DNA of 64,000 bases from Ectocarpus siliculosus (GCA_000310025.1 FN649728.1:942309-1006308); one strand, 5' to 3'. Counted from the first letter of the stretch, positions 1-10,867 are shown. Made by a program: numbers and translations. Notes: a model not told the origin generated them from the letters alone.

Positions 1-2184
1 CCATCGAGGATGAACAGTCCCCGCCAAGAAGAGCGCCGCAACCACGCCAAACCAGGCTGACCAGACCGCCGCCGACCGCACCGGGGTACGCCACGCCCCT
101 GACGCCCCATGCTTCGAGACAGCTGGGCGAGAAGGGAGACCTTCGGGTCCGAGGACGCACGAGGGGAGATGCGCGCGCCATGTCACAGCAGCAGCTCTCT
201 ACTCTTTCGGAGGACCGGCAGTTCCCATCTCTGCCGAACGAGGCCGTCAGTACTCCTCTCCCTCCTTCCGAGATCACCATGGGGTTGCTGGCTCAGGCGA
301 ACGAAGATGTCCTCCTCTCCATGCTGGATGCTCGGCGAGTCATGAACGGGAAGACGATGCTCCGGCCAGGATTGGAGGGGGATGATGAGCAGGGGGGCGG
401 AGGGGAGCAGCGAGCTCGGAGTGGGGACGCGGGAGGAAGCAAGGGCATCCTGCCTAAGGGGGACACGGGCGAGAAGGGACGCGTGGGGTATGGATGGTCG
501 ATCGGTCCCTCTGAGCGGGGCGTTCCGCTCGGGCTCATGGCGCGTCTTGCGACGCGCGACGACCTCGATTCGGCTATCTCTGAGATGGAGCCACCCCTTC
601 TGCGTCCCGACATGCCGCGCTGCCACGCCAAGGACCTCAGGGTTCCCCAGACATTCAAGGAGGCGAAGGAGAGCGTGCACAGCACCCAGTTCATGGACGC
701 AACGAAGAGAGAGGTGTTTGGGTTGCTAGAAGCAGATGCATTCAAGGTTGTTGGACCCTAGCAACCAATCGGTAATTGTATCAAGTCGAAGTTTGTGTTT
801 GATTGGAAGGTAGATGCGTTCGGCTTTCCTACGAAGGCCAAAACCAGACTTGTTGCAAGAGGAGATATGCAGAAGGAGTACATTGACTTTGGTGATTTGT
901 ATGCTCCCACAGTAGCTTCGTCTAGTGTTCGTATGTTGGCAGCTTTGGCGTGTGAGCTTGTACTTGGAGTTGTGTCATTTCGATATCGATCAGGCGTTTG
1001 TGAGGGCCCCTCTCAAGGAAGACATTTTCATGCGATTGCCGGAAGGATGTGGTGCGTTGTCGGGGAAGATTGTGCAGTTGAACAAGAGCCTTTACGGTTT
1101 GAGGCAGGCATCTAGGGAGTGGTACGCGTTGCTGAAGAAGTGTCTTTTGGCTTTGGGTTTCGAGCAGTGCATGGCCGATTCATGTGTTTTTCGCTTAGTC
1201 GAAGGGGGGGAAGTAGTGTTGATTCTAGTAGTACACGTAGATGATATTTTTGCAGTGGGGACGAAGGAGAGGTGTGATCAATTTGGGAAGGACCTGGGCG
1301 ATTACGTACCGGTGAAGTCTCTGGGGGAGTTGCAGTGGTACTCTGGTTGCTATTACGAGAGGGACAGAGAGGCAGGTAGATTGACGATTTCGCAGGAGAC
1401 ATACACCAAGGAGTTGGGAGAGAGATATGGTGTGGAGTGGGGCGGAAGCATTCCTTTGCCCACGACTTGGAGACTTTGGGACTTTGATGTGAATGAGCCG
1501 AGCGTAGAGCACCCATTTCGCGCGCTGATTGGTTCGTTGCTATGGATAGCTTTGTTGACTAGGCCGGATATCGCGAATGCGGTGAGGGCAGTAGCGAGGT
1601 ACTGTAGTGCACCCAAGTTGATCCACTGGAAGGCTGCACTTGGCATCTTAGGATATGCAGTTAGGACTAGTTCTTTCGGGATTTCTTTTCAGAAGGGGAC
1701 AATTTCAGGGTTTTCTTTGATCACGTTCGTCGACGCGGATTACGCCTCGCGTGCGGCGGATCGTAGGTCGGTTTCAGGGGGAGTAGTAATGTGTGCGGGG
1801 GGAGCGATAGCATGGTTTTCCAAGACTCAGAAGTGTGTGACTTTGTCCACCACGCAGGCAGAGTACGTGGCGATGGCGGACATGGGGAAGGAGATTCTTT
1901 TTTTGAGGCAGGTTTGGCGCTTTATGTTGCCGAAGGAGTTGCGGCCGTGCATTCCACTGTACGAGGATAACGAGGGTGCTATCCAGATCGCAAAACACCC
2001 GATCTCGAATTCCAACTCGAAGCACATCGACGTGCGGCATCACTTCCTCAGACAACTGGTAGATGAGAAGGAGGTAGAGATCATTCATGTAGCGTCGCAG
2101 TACCAGCATGCTGACTTCCTCACGAAGGCGCTACCTGAGAGGGATTTTGTGTTCCACAGGGACTACGTGATGAACTTAAATTGA
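1..2184 (+). pseudogene. copia pol fragment: linker, reverse transcriptase, RNase H (copy A)
   Basis: The linker frame is open to an in-frame TAG at 759-761. The same frame then enters RT, with motifs for the first catalytic Asp (FDIDQAF), the HVDD active site and the copia SLYGLRQA segment. RNase H follows, with DADYA, STTQAEY, YEDNEGA and a terminal KHIDVRHHFLR/ADFLTKAL block; the stop is at 2182-2184. Compared with copy B there is one extra T near 961 (GAGCTTGTACTTGG against GAGCTTGACTTGG). This breaks RT between the LYAPTV motif and the first catalytic Asp, so the frame open from 925 lacks the RT N-terminus. The TAG is shared with copy B and is treated separately; the frameshift is private to this copy. 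Family assignment is secure; activity is not expected. Confidence 0.85.
759..776 (+). promoter_or_regulatory. possible stop-codon readthrough site (copy A)
   Basis: The in-frame stop reads CCC TAG CAA CCA. The two codons after TAG fit the CAR-YYA context known from tobamovirus-type UAG readthrough. The frame stays open past it directly into RT, and copy B has the same stop and context at 39316-39318. Whether ribosomes read through is inference. Confidence 0.4.
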
Positions 2185-2710
2185 GCAGTCCCGGAGTTTT
2201 TTGTGTTGTGTTTTTGTTTGTGTGATTCTTTCGATTTGAGTATATGAGGAGTTGATTTTCTACGAGTTTGAATTCAAGAATGGCCGATTGACATTATATT
2301 TGGTATTTCTGTTTTAATGGTTGGTTGGGAATACTTTCTATCCGATTGAAAATTCTAAATGAGCAGTCCTGGAGTCTTTATTTTTGTTTTGTTTTTTTGC
2401 GTTTGTGCGATTCTATTGAATTGCTATTTCTGAGGATTTTCTACGATGTTGAATTCCAGGGTGACCGATGGATAATCTCTGCAGTGTTTCTGGTTTAATG
2501 GTTAGGAGAAGAGTTTCAAACCGGTTGGAGTTCTAACGAGTTTTGTTTCGGGTATAATGGTCATGGTGTTTTGGCGAAGACGAAGCATGAGATGGATGGA
2601 ATGTTAATCACTAAGCCTTGCGTTCAGGTATTTGGTATAAGAGGGTATGCATGTGTAAGGTAGTTAAATGAGTCCGGGTGTAATCTTGCCAATGCAGCGA
2701 GTAGGGGGGC
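2185..2710 (+). other. copia 3' non-coding region with a diverged internal duplication
   Basis: Between the RNase H stop and the LTR, two related blocks of about 175 bp follow each other (about 2184-2359 and 2360-2535). Each begins GAGCAGTCC-GGAG and ends with a GACCGATGG/GGCCGATTG block and TTTAATGGTT. The stretch ends in a purine-rich tract (GAGTAGGGGGGC) abutting the LTR, the expected place of a polypurine tract. No coding potential is visible. Confidence 0.6.
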
Positions 2711-3232
2711 TGTTGGATGTACTCACAGCATCAACAGATTATTGCGAGCAAGAATTTCCCGAGAAGATGGAGCGGGGAGTTTGGGGGTTCAATGGTTGCT
2801 ATGGATTAGATTTGGTGGTACCAACTTTATCACATATTGCAGGTTTGAGGGTATGGGTGTCTACAACGGAATTTGTGTGCGTGGCTTGTGGTTCCTCACT
2901 TCCTTTTTCTGTGTATAATCAAGTCCTTTTTCCGGCTCTCACGCCAACCCCGGCTTCCACGCCCATACTCCGGCTATCACGCCAACCCGGCTTCCACGCC
3001 TTCAGGACTCCCACGTCCCTAAATATACCTTTACATCAGGGCCACCACGCCACCCGGCTTCCACGCCACAACTATATTATACACGAGCTTCCACGCTCCA
3101 CCACGTAGAAGGGCTTTCACGCCCGCGGATAGTTTCTACATTTTGACCGTTGGCAGTACCCAGCTGCTGGCACCTTTTGTTTCCCACTACGGGACCCCGC
3201 GCCGAGGCACCCACGCACAAAGCTACTCAACA
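2711..3232 (+). repeat. copia LTR (copy A, 3' LTR)
   Basis: The 522-bp repeat has a TGTTGGATG start and CTACTCAACA end, giving 5-bp inverted tips. It matches 36847-37368 and 48528-49049 (both inverted) with few differences, for example GAGAAG against GAGCAG near 2763. The R/U5 part contains the micro-hairpin array at 2934-3124. Confidence 0.92.
2934..3124 (+). repeat. micro-hairpin array inside the copia LTR
   Basis: At least nine short inverted repeats of 3-4 bp stem and 6-nt loop follow each other: 2934-2945, 2952-2963, 2972-2983, 2989-3000, 3005-3018, 3040-3051, 3056-3067, 3085-3098 and 3111-3124. Every loop ends in CAC (TCTCAC, TTCCAC, TATCAC, TCCCAC, CACCAC, TTTCAC). Stems vary but stay paired: GGC/GCC, GGAC/GTCC, GAGC/GCTC, GGGC/GCCC. 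Paired changes around a constant loop suggest selected RNA or single-strand DNA structure. Function is unknown. Confidence 0.7.
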
Positions 3233-4761
3233 GACGGCACTTTCCTGGTGGACACGAGAACGCGCTGTACACGTTTCCAATTGGCACGAAACTTGGCACG
3301 ATTGTGACTGTTGTGTAGAGAGCAAGATGACAAAATCTTGCAGTGATTTGTTGCGCGTAGCCGGCAGGGAAGACAGCTTTGGCTGGAAAGTGGCATCCGC
3401 GCGGTGGCGTCATGCTTGTAGGTGTCTCAAGTCTGCACACTACAGGAAGCATCGCACCTTGTAGCTGCCTCTTTCACGGATGTACAGCACTTTGAATTAG
3501 GTTGCATCAGAATAGGCCGAGTACGCGTGATCGGCGAGCACCATATTTTGAACTTTGTACGTTGTTGCACCGCGAAACTGCGAAACTGCGAAACTGCGGG
3601 ACAACCAATAAGAAGAGCCCATTCCTTTCTTATCTCTGTTTCGCGATCATCATTTTTTTCGACCCCGTTCTGGTTTGAATAAGAGGCAAAAAATCACGTT
3701 CGATAGGTAGTAAGTCGCGATCCCGGGGGGGAAAGAAACCCGTCCGCTACACTTGTATATATATACGTTTAAAAGAACGAAGTACTTGCAAGTTTGGGGA
3801 CATATCGCCTGCAGGGCGCACACAACTTTTCGCATGAAAGTGTGGTAGGGCGAGGTCCCGGTCTGTCCACAGAGAGCATAACGTACGTATGAAGAGGAGG
3901 GGGTGGAACGACACTTCCACCGCCGATTAAGTACACGTACGACGTTACCTTGCAGAAAGGCCATATTTTGTCAAACGCTTTTATTTGAGTTGGGTTAGGG
4001 AATATTCCACACAATGTACAATGAAGACTGCTTCTAACGTCGGCCCGAATGCTAAATACAGTCAAACACTACAACATTAAGCGGCGCCAAAACTGACATT
4101 AAAAAAAAGCCAAAACATACTAAAGTGACTCCAGAACGTCACACACGCTTGGAAATATGGTCGAAGTAGACAGCAGCCCTTGCCTCAAAACAAATACGGC
4201 AGGATCTTGACCACAAGAAGAAGAGGAGTACACAAAATAGTTGCACACACACACACACACACAGGTTTGTACACCACAGGAGTCCAGAGTCGAACTATCA
4301 CGAATGAAATAAAGGCAAGGATCGCGGCAAAGAGGGCTAACGGTGGTGGTGTCACCTATCTATCCAGCTCGTACGTTTCCCACCCACCCCCACACCTCCC
4401 CACAATCTATTCTCTATGGTCTCCTCCTTCTCCACCATATGCTATTTCGCACGGAGGAAACTGTCGTTGTCACTGCCACCACTTTGTCGCACACAAGCAA
4501 AAGCGGCAAACAGCGGAAAGCGCACGCGGTAAGCATGGGGGTTGGTTAATGGACTAGGGTCACCTGGGGTTTGTACGTGCTCATACCATGAAATCGGACC
4601 ACAAACAGCACATCCGTGCCTCACCCCCAGTTTATGGCCGAGAAGATGGTAAATATACAAACGGATCCAGACACACACCTCAATACGGCTCTTGACCCCT
4701 CAGAACCAGTCAGCTCCCGTCGACCCCCATGGACCTTCCACTCCCCCCGCATCTGCCCACC
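3233..4761. other. intergenic stretch without a recognised gene
   Basis: No open frame here resembles a known protein. Visible simple sequence: three tandem GCGAAACT units near 3570-3600 and a (CA)n run at about 4243-4263. Confidence 0.5.
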
Positions 4762-7469
4762 CTACATCCGGGCCACCCTCCGACATGTCTGATCCCCAGT
4801 CGCTGAAGGCATCGCTGTAGTCGGACGCATCGGACTCCCACTCTGGGGTTTCATCCTGCGCTTCGTTTTCCTTCTCCTCTTCCTCCTCCGCTTCCTCCCC
4901 CACCCCCCCCCGTTCTCCTTCGCCGGGATCCCTGTCGAATCATCAGCGGCTGCCTGCTGACTAGCGGCTGCCTGCTGACCAGCGGCCCTATACGCCAAAA
5001 GAGAACGAAGGGCTCCGGTTACGATGGCCGATGTTGCAGGAACGGAAGGTGTAGCAGGAACGGGTGTAGCACGAGCGGAAGGTGTAGCAGGAACAGCGGA
5101 CGCAGCAGGAACGCTGGAGGCAGCAGGAACGCTGGAGGCAGCAGCAGCGACCCGAGCCTCAGGTTCCGACGCTCGAATAAATTCACAGGTAACCCTGCAC
5201 ACGCATGCCAGCGAGCATTTCCTTCCTTCATTTCGATAGCCGCACCTCACGCAGAGACTCTTCTTACCCGGGGTCGGTTTGCAACCACATTTCTCCGTTT
5301 GCGTCTTGTTGTCGGTACCAACGTAAGAATACTCCGACAGCCATAGCACGCAATTGTCCGCTGTCATGTGCCCCGGGCTGCCCCCCCCCCCTTTCGGGTC
5401 GATCCCCCATCCCTTGCCGTTGAAGTCTCGTACTGGTACCACCTCTAAACAGCCATCTTGCCAGTACCCAAGTACCTGACGGTCTCGCTCGCTCTGCTGG
5501 CGCATGGACTCGAACGCAAGGCACGTTGAGGTTGCCCTCGTTAAACCACGCCTGAGGATAAGCATCCGGATGACGTCGACGTAATGTGCGACATCGCCGT
5601 TGACCATGCGGAGCATCCAGCCGGGCTCCTGGCCACCACGAGCAAAGGCAGCTTCATACTTGAAGTAGAATATGGTCGCCAACAACTTGATGCACTCGTC
5701 GATATTGACGCCCCATACACCACCCTCACGCACGAAGATAAACGTGCGAAACACACCCTCCGTCCGCACGCTCTTCAGAGCAAGAGCCCACATGGTCCCG
5801 AAAGGCAGACCCGAAATGGCAGGCAGGAAGTCGCAACCAGCAAGCAGGTAAACAAGGAAAAAAGGCGTACCTTCTCGTCGTCGTCAGGAATCCAACCCTG
5901 GAAACCGGAATCCGTCGTGGGCGACGCAGATTCGTTGCCGTCCCTGAGGCCGCCGATGGCGGCGAAAACCCTGTTTACCCAAATGTACTTCGGGGCACCA
6001 CCCACAACCTTCTGCACGGTCACCCCTCTCCACTGGCCTTGAGGAACCCCGTACTCATCGCCAGCAAAATGATCATCCATTGGTCCGTGTCCACCGAAGT
6101 AACCAGCCAGTTTTCGAAATTCCGTCCCCAATACTTCTTGGCCCACACGATGAAGTGGACGAGAGACAGCTCGGCCTCGCCGATGTTGGGGTCACGTTCT
6201 GGTTGTACCGAACGGCCCGCGCCCCGTCGGTAGTGAAGAAGAAGGTCCTCTTCCACAAGCGTTGGCACTCCGCCCTCCTCGGTCCCGTCCCCACCAAAGC
6301 GCAAGGTGCTGTTTTCGACGCTGCCGACCGGCGCCGGTATCTCTGGTGATGTGGCCAGTCCTCCCGGTAGACCCCCCCCGTCCCTGACCGCGGGGTCAGC
6401 GGCATCAGATGTTCTCAAACCAGCCTCACCCCCGACGCCGTAAAACGCCACGATTCCGTTGGGAGTGCAGTCTCCGGTTCATCTCTTGTCGTCGAGTATG
6501 TTCATGGCGAGGTGCGCGGCGATACCATCTCGCGCTGCCTTCTGGTTGTCACGAAGCCATGACTGGTACTGCGACGGGGGAATGGCGTCCGTCGATGTCG
6601 GGTCGAACGAGAGAGCGCATCCTCCGATCTTGTCCGTCCTTCCCGACTGCTCGCGTCCTTTGGTTGCCGGGACAAGTGAAGTACGGTCGTAGGACACCAG
6701 GAGCAGATCCGCTCCCATCCGCCACCTCGAGTCCAACTCGCTCGCGAAGTAGTTGATAACCCCCTGTGCCCCACCCTCCAAGTCCCGTTGCCTCACCCCT
6801 TGATGTATTGACACAGGCAGGTCCACCCCGTGCGCATGCACGGTGTAGAACAGCTCGTCGGCGACGGCGTCGGAGCTGTGATCTTGGAGCCACTTCGTCG
6901 GGCCTGCGGATTACCTTCGCGCGCGGCTTCCTCTCTCTCGTGCTTCCGTCACTATCGGCAACTGCTCGTGGTCTCTTCCCATCTTGAACTCGCCGCCGAG
7001 AACGAACTCCTGGGGTAGTGCTCGCCGTTTTTTGACGTTCAGCCTCGGCGATCTCACGTTCCTTGCGGGCCTTTGCTTCCGCCTTCGCCACCGCCTGCTG
7101 CTCCTTGTAGTCCACCTCTGCTATCTTTTGCGCCAACTGCGGTTGTAGTAGAGCCAAAGAACGTCTGGCCTTAACCCTCGCAGGCCGCTTTTTCCCTGAT
7201 CTTCGCCCCGAACCTTTCAACCGCGCGCCAGAATCTTGCGCCCGGCGCTTCGCCCTACTTGCCCGAGGTGTCTGTATTGCCCCCCCAGCGTTCTCACGAC
7301 GTTGCGTTCCCTCGTCGTTGCCTCTCGCCGCAGCTGGAGAGGATGGGTTCTCCGTCTGCTGGCCAGCGGCCGGATGCCGGGGGGACACGGGCGGTGAATA
7401 ACCCCCCGCTTCCGGGGGGAACAGCAAAGGGGGGTGCAGCAAACCACGTTTTTTGTCCCGGTTAGCCAT
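4762..7469 (-). pseudogene. PIN-like / Cys-cluster (CXC-like) protein gene, broken
   Basis: Minus-strand coding segments join into one protein plan. First comes a basic, coiled-coil-prone N-terminus (ATG at 7469; Lys/Glu/Ala-rich near 7030-7150). Next is a core with SYDRTSLVPATKGREQ (about 6660-6700) and VTSVDTDQWMIILLA (about 6050-6090), resembling the conserved SYDR/TK-type and xDTD acidic motifs of PIN/XPG-like proteins. An exon then ends in DDDEK before a GTACGC donor near 5875. The last exon (5793-4762) carries a dense Cys cluster (KCGCKP, CVRCGY, CSLACVCRVTC), an Ala/Pro/Thr repeat and a Lys/Arg-rich tail. In-frame stops at 6911-6913 (TAA) and just after DDKR near 6479 (TGA), plus a frame change near 6030, suggest decay, although unrecognised introns could explain some of them. 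Cellular role unknown; possibly transposon-derived. Confidence 0.5.
5030..5155 (-). repeat. coding minisatellite in the Cys-cluster gene
   Basis: Imperfect units of 15-24 bp built on GCAGGAACG(G/C) encode a VPAT/VPAA-S repeat on the minus strand, forming a low-complexity linker between the Cys cluster and the basic tail of the protein. Confidence 0.7.
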
Positions 7470-7894
7470 GGAGCTGCGTGATTGCACACGACCATGAAAC
7501 CACCCTGAAAGCGAGGTTGGGCACGTCACACAAAAGAAATGACAATTAGTTAGTGGTCAGCCTTCAAGTTTGTAAAGGTGCGGTGCTCTTCTTCGCGGTA
7601 CCGCCTCGAACTGCCGGTGGTAGTTTCCAGATCAACACGTCCAAACCTACAGTGTTTTCCTTCGACATGTGGCCAGCACGAACGGGTACGCCGACTCACA
7701 CATGTCCAGAAACGTGGATCAAATACTGAAGTTGGAAGGTTGGACATCGATTTCATAGCGATATATGCAACACGCACTACTGTAATATTGTGTATTGCGT
7801 TGTTTGGGCCTGCTTTCGATGTGCATTACACCCGGCCACGCACGTGCGTGCGGATGATTAGATACCAACACATAGGTAGGATCCCCGTGGCATT

Positions 7895-8390
7895 TTGAGG
7901 TTTGACCTCGTCATGCTTGGGGGTCTCTTACCCAAATGAAGTTATCCCTTTTGCGATAGGTGGGCATGCGAGCTGACTCTGTCTATCAATCCATGTTTAG
8001 TTGTGGCGTGCCAACCTTGTGTTCATGCACCCGCGGCCGTATACACGCGTGCTCGTGGGTGCTGGCCACCACCCGCGGGATCCAACAACAAGCTTGAGTT
8101 TTGACATCGTCATTCTTATGTGTCTCTGTACCAAATGAAGCAATTCCTTTCGCAATAGGGGGGTATGTGAGCTTACTGCATACAACCATCGAGTTTCGGT
8201 TGCATCATGCCAACCTCATGTAAGTGCACCCACCACCGTACCACAAGCGTGCCTACGGGTGCTGCCACCACCCCAGGGATCCAACAACAAATTTGACTTT
8301 TGATTTCGTCATGCTTAGGTGTCTCTGATCCAAATGAAGCCGTTCTTTTGCAATAAGTGGGTATGTAAGCGGAGTACGTGGAACAAGTGT
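7895..8390. repeat. 199-bp tandem repeat, about 2.5 copies
   Basis: Units start near 7895, 8094 and 8293, a spacing of 199. Each opens with TTGA-TTTGA--TCGTCAT, continues with CCAAATGAAG and GGGTGCT-CCACCA, and ends GGGATCCAACAACAA. The third unit is cut short near 8390. No coding frame is shared between units. Confidence 0.75.
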
Positions 8391-8818
8391 GACTTGTCTG
8401 CATCATGCCAGAGGTATGAAGAGACTGAGGTGCTACTGCTGTTGGGTACCTGATGTCGTTGGCTTTCTTCCGGAGGTACGCACTGAGTCTATTCCGGATA
8501 TCAACTGCTACGCTGCACAACCGGTCCAAAGAAACTTGCCGACCCCTAGCGTATGAGTAACCCAGCGTACCTTTGCCGGAGATTGGGCGCCTACGCTCTT
8601 GCTTCGCTTTCTGTCGACGTTGATGTACGATGAGCACTGCGCGGATCTCGCCGCGTGCTTGGCAGGGTTTCCAGGGGGGGGACACGTTTCCGTTGGAGGC
8701 CTCGTTTTGCCTATATTTTCTTTTTTTTTTGCTACGCGCAACACTGCAAGCCAAAACCGTGAACTGAAGCACGTTGTGACCCACAAGAACTTGAATCAGC
8801 CTCATTTTTTTTCCCTTC

Positions 8819-8890
8819 AGAAAAAATATACCTCGAGGAACCGTAAGCAGGTCGCTTGGACCTGGATAATATTTTCCGTGCAAGCCACCC
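8819..8890 (+). repeat. dispersed repeat, copy 1
   Basis: About 70 bp starting AGAAAAAATATACCTCGAGGA and ending in a GCAAGCCAC block. It matches 10796-10867 in the same orientation at roughly 70-75%. It may be part of a decayed element. Confidence 0.45.
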
Positions 8891-9025
8891 CCCGCCCGAG
8901 GAGTAGTGTTTACACATTGCTAGTAGATATTTAGGACTAACACGTTCTCATTGGTCGGGCGTTGTTCGGCGTTGGTTCTGGAATCCGATTCCTCTCCAGC
9001 GCCCTCTCCCCGTTCCGCATTCCGA

Positions 9026-9046
9026 GCACGCGGCGCAGCCGCGTGC
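9026..9046. repeat. perfect 9-bp hairpin
   Basis: GCACGCGGC at 9026-9034 pairs perfectly with GCCGCGTGC at 9038-9046 around a GCA loop. It lies 45 bp before the telomere-like tract. Confidence 0.7.
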
Positions 9047-9089
9047 CGCCCAGTTCGCGGCCGCTAGGCCGTGCTTTGGCCGTGGGTGA

Positions 9090-9165
9090 GGTTAGGGTTA
9101 GGGTTAGGGTTAAGGTTAGGGTGTTGGTTAGGGTTAGGGTGAGGGTTAGGGTTAGGGTTAGGGTA
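9090..9165 (+). repeat. interstitial telomere-like TTAGGG tract
   Basis: About ten TTAGGG units with a few variants (TTAAGG, GTGTTGG, GTGAGGG). Flanked by unique sequence on both sides, so it is internal and not a chromosome end in this assembly. TTAGGG is the telomere unit in many eukaryotes. Confidence 0.85.
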
Positions 9166-9174
9166 GATGTGGGG

Positions 9175-10028
9175 TGAGCAACCTAGCCTTGCTCGCGTGA
9201 AGAACCTAGCCTTGCTACGACGTTCAACATCGGTTAGTCCTGAAGAGTTACTCTCAATGTGTAACCAAGGGTCCCCCCGAGAGCGAGCGAAAACAAATTT
9301 CCATTAATATCAGTGCTATTATGAACAGCCTTTTTAGAGGAGGATTTGCACAAACGCAGCTAATAGCGGGGGAACGAAAAATAGACCCGAAACGGCATCG
9401 TTGTAATGACTCTTTGCGCCGTAGGTCGAAAAATCGAAATGTGCCCTTTCTAAAGCTCTACCTTGTGCATGGTTGTGCAGAGAACGCCCGGTGAACCAGC
9501 TACAGTACATTCCCTTTCAATCCATTTGTTGATCGGGCATACACGCGTGGAAAACGGCGGCGGCGCGTGAAAGGAAGGGCCCAGAAGATGCGTCATTTTG
9601 ACCAATTTCGGGCTGCCTCATGAAACTACATGCAGTTCTTCGCAAGGACACCTCTAGAATCGTTTTCTGATTATTCTGCCGCTGCTGTCAAGTCATGCGA
9701 CGCCAATCTCGCACACTATCGGCAGTTTCGAGCAGTGTGGTTGCTTGTGGCGTGCTGTAGCTGTTGGCAAAGCAAGCACACGTTGCTGCGCTGGTTCACC
9801 GAAATCTCGGTGGGAATATTGTGCACTAATCGCAAAACTCCAAGCACCTCGATCTCGCGCTATATGGCCTAATCTGACATGGGGCACATTTTTGATCGGG
9901 GTTGCTCAAGTTGGTAGGATTTCTCCTGACAAAGACGTAGGGGCTCGTGTCTCCTGGGGTTAAACACCAGAAGGGACAATTGAGATTTTTCAGCAGTAGG
10001 CGGGGGCACCGCTCGGGATATCCTGAGA
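9175..10028. other. stretch with no recognised gene
   Basis: Only short open frames of uneven composition; none resembles a known domain and no repeat was seen. Confidence 0.4.
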
Positions 10029-10029
10029 A

Positions 10030-10672
10030 GTAACCAGAAACGGGTCGCCCGGGTGGATTATCACCATTGCAGGGTACACGTGGAAATCAACACGACACCA
10101 GTCTCCGACAGCATCCGCCGTAGATCGCGGCGAAACCAATAAACCGCTGTCTGTGTCCTGTGCCTCGGAAGCATGATGCACGAGGCAGGTCGTGCCCGTT
10201 TTTCTCTCTCTCTGTGCCTCGCTCTCTCTGTGCTTTTACTGATCAGCACCACACCGAACGAACTCGCGCGTCAAGCGAGTCCGACCCTCTGTCGAGAGGG
10301 GCCGGTATCCTATGGAGGCGGTGCCCATGAACGAGCGAGCGTTGTTGGTGGTTTGGTTGTGGGTATGTATGTGCGGTACACGGTATGTGCGGTGCACGGG
10401 TTTTTCTGCGGGTTTTATGCTAGAGCGTCGGGCGCCGGGATTATATGACCATTTCTGGGTACAGATTCGACCCGGGTACACCAGTAACCAATATCGGTCA
10501 CACCAGAGGGTCCTAATGCCAGCGGTAGTTGTACCCGATGGAGGTTTCTTCAGAAATGGGTTCGATGGTTTTTCGGCCAATCAGCTGACAGCCTGGGGGT
10601 GCAAGCGTGTTGATTTCGAGGTGTACCCTAAAGTGGTGATAAAGTACCCGGGTATACCCGTTTCTGGTTATT
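10030..10672. repeat. inverted-repeat unit, arms about 67 bp
   Basis: The left arm (10030-10096, TAACCAGAAACGGG... to ...GGAAATCAACACG) is matched in reverse by 10607-10672 (CGTGTTGATTTCGAGG... to ...CCCGTTTCTGGTTA) at about 75-80%. About 510 bp lies between the arms. It resembles a decayed foldback or MITE-like element. No target duplication was found. Confidence 0.55.
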
Positions 10673-10795
10673 GGTCGTTGTTCCAGCAGTTTGACCTGTG
10701 AGAAAAAAATAACATGGCTGGGGAAAAAAAAACCATCGCGGAGCCCCAGGGAAACACGGGACGTCAAGGTCTTAGTTGGCCTGCTTTTCCACTGG

Positions 10796-10867
10796 GAAAA
10801 AATATTTCTCGAGGAGCCGTCAGAAGGTCGTTCGTCCCTGAAAATGTTTCCCTTGCAGGCCACTCCC
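10796..10867 (+). repeat. dispersed repeat, copy 2
   Basis: Matches 8819-8890: GGGAAAAAATATTTCTCGAGGA start and TTGCAGGCCACTCCCC end. It lies just outside the right arm of the inverted-repeat unit. Confidence 0.45.

Larger units (their letters stand above)
1..3232 (+). mobile_element. Ty1/copia retrotransposon copy A (3' part, runs off the left edge)
   Basis: The window opens inside the proline/alanine-rich linker of a copia polyprotein and continues through reverse transcriptase and RNase H (to 2184), a non-coding 3' region with a purine-rich tract just before 2711, and a 522-bp LTR (2711-3232) with TGTTG...CAACA ends. It is nearly identical to the same parts of copy B (36847-49049, minus); the LTRs differ by only a few substitutions. 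The 5' LTR, gag, protease and integrase lie outside the window, so the target duplication cannot be tested. An RT frameshift near 961 shows this copy is inactive. Confidence 0.9.

Noticed and set aside
759-761. Reassigned UAG (alternative nuclear code)
   Set aside because: The other in-frame stops differ in type and sit in decayed genes, and the Zn2Cys6 gene ends normally. No host gene needs a sense UAG.
9090-9165. True chromosome end
   Set aside because: Unique sequence continues on both sides and the units are degenerate.
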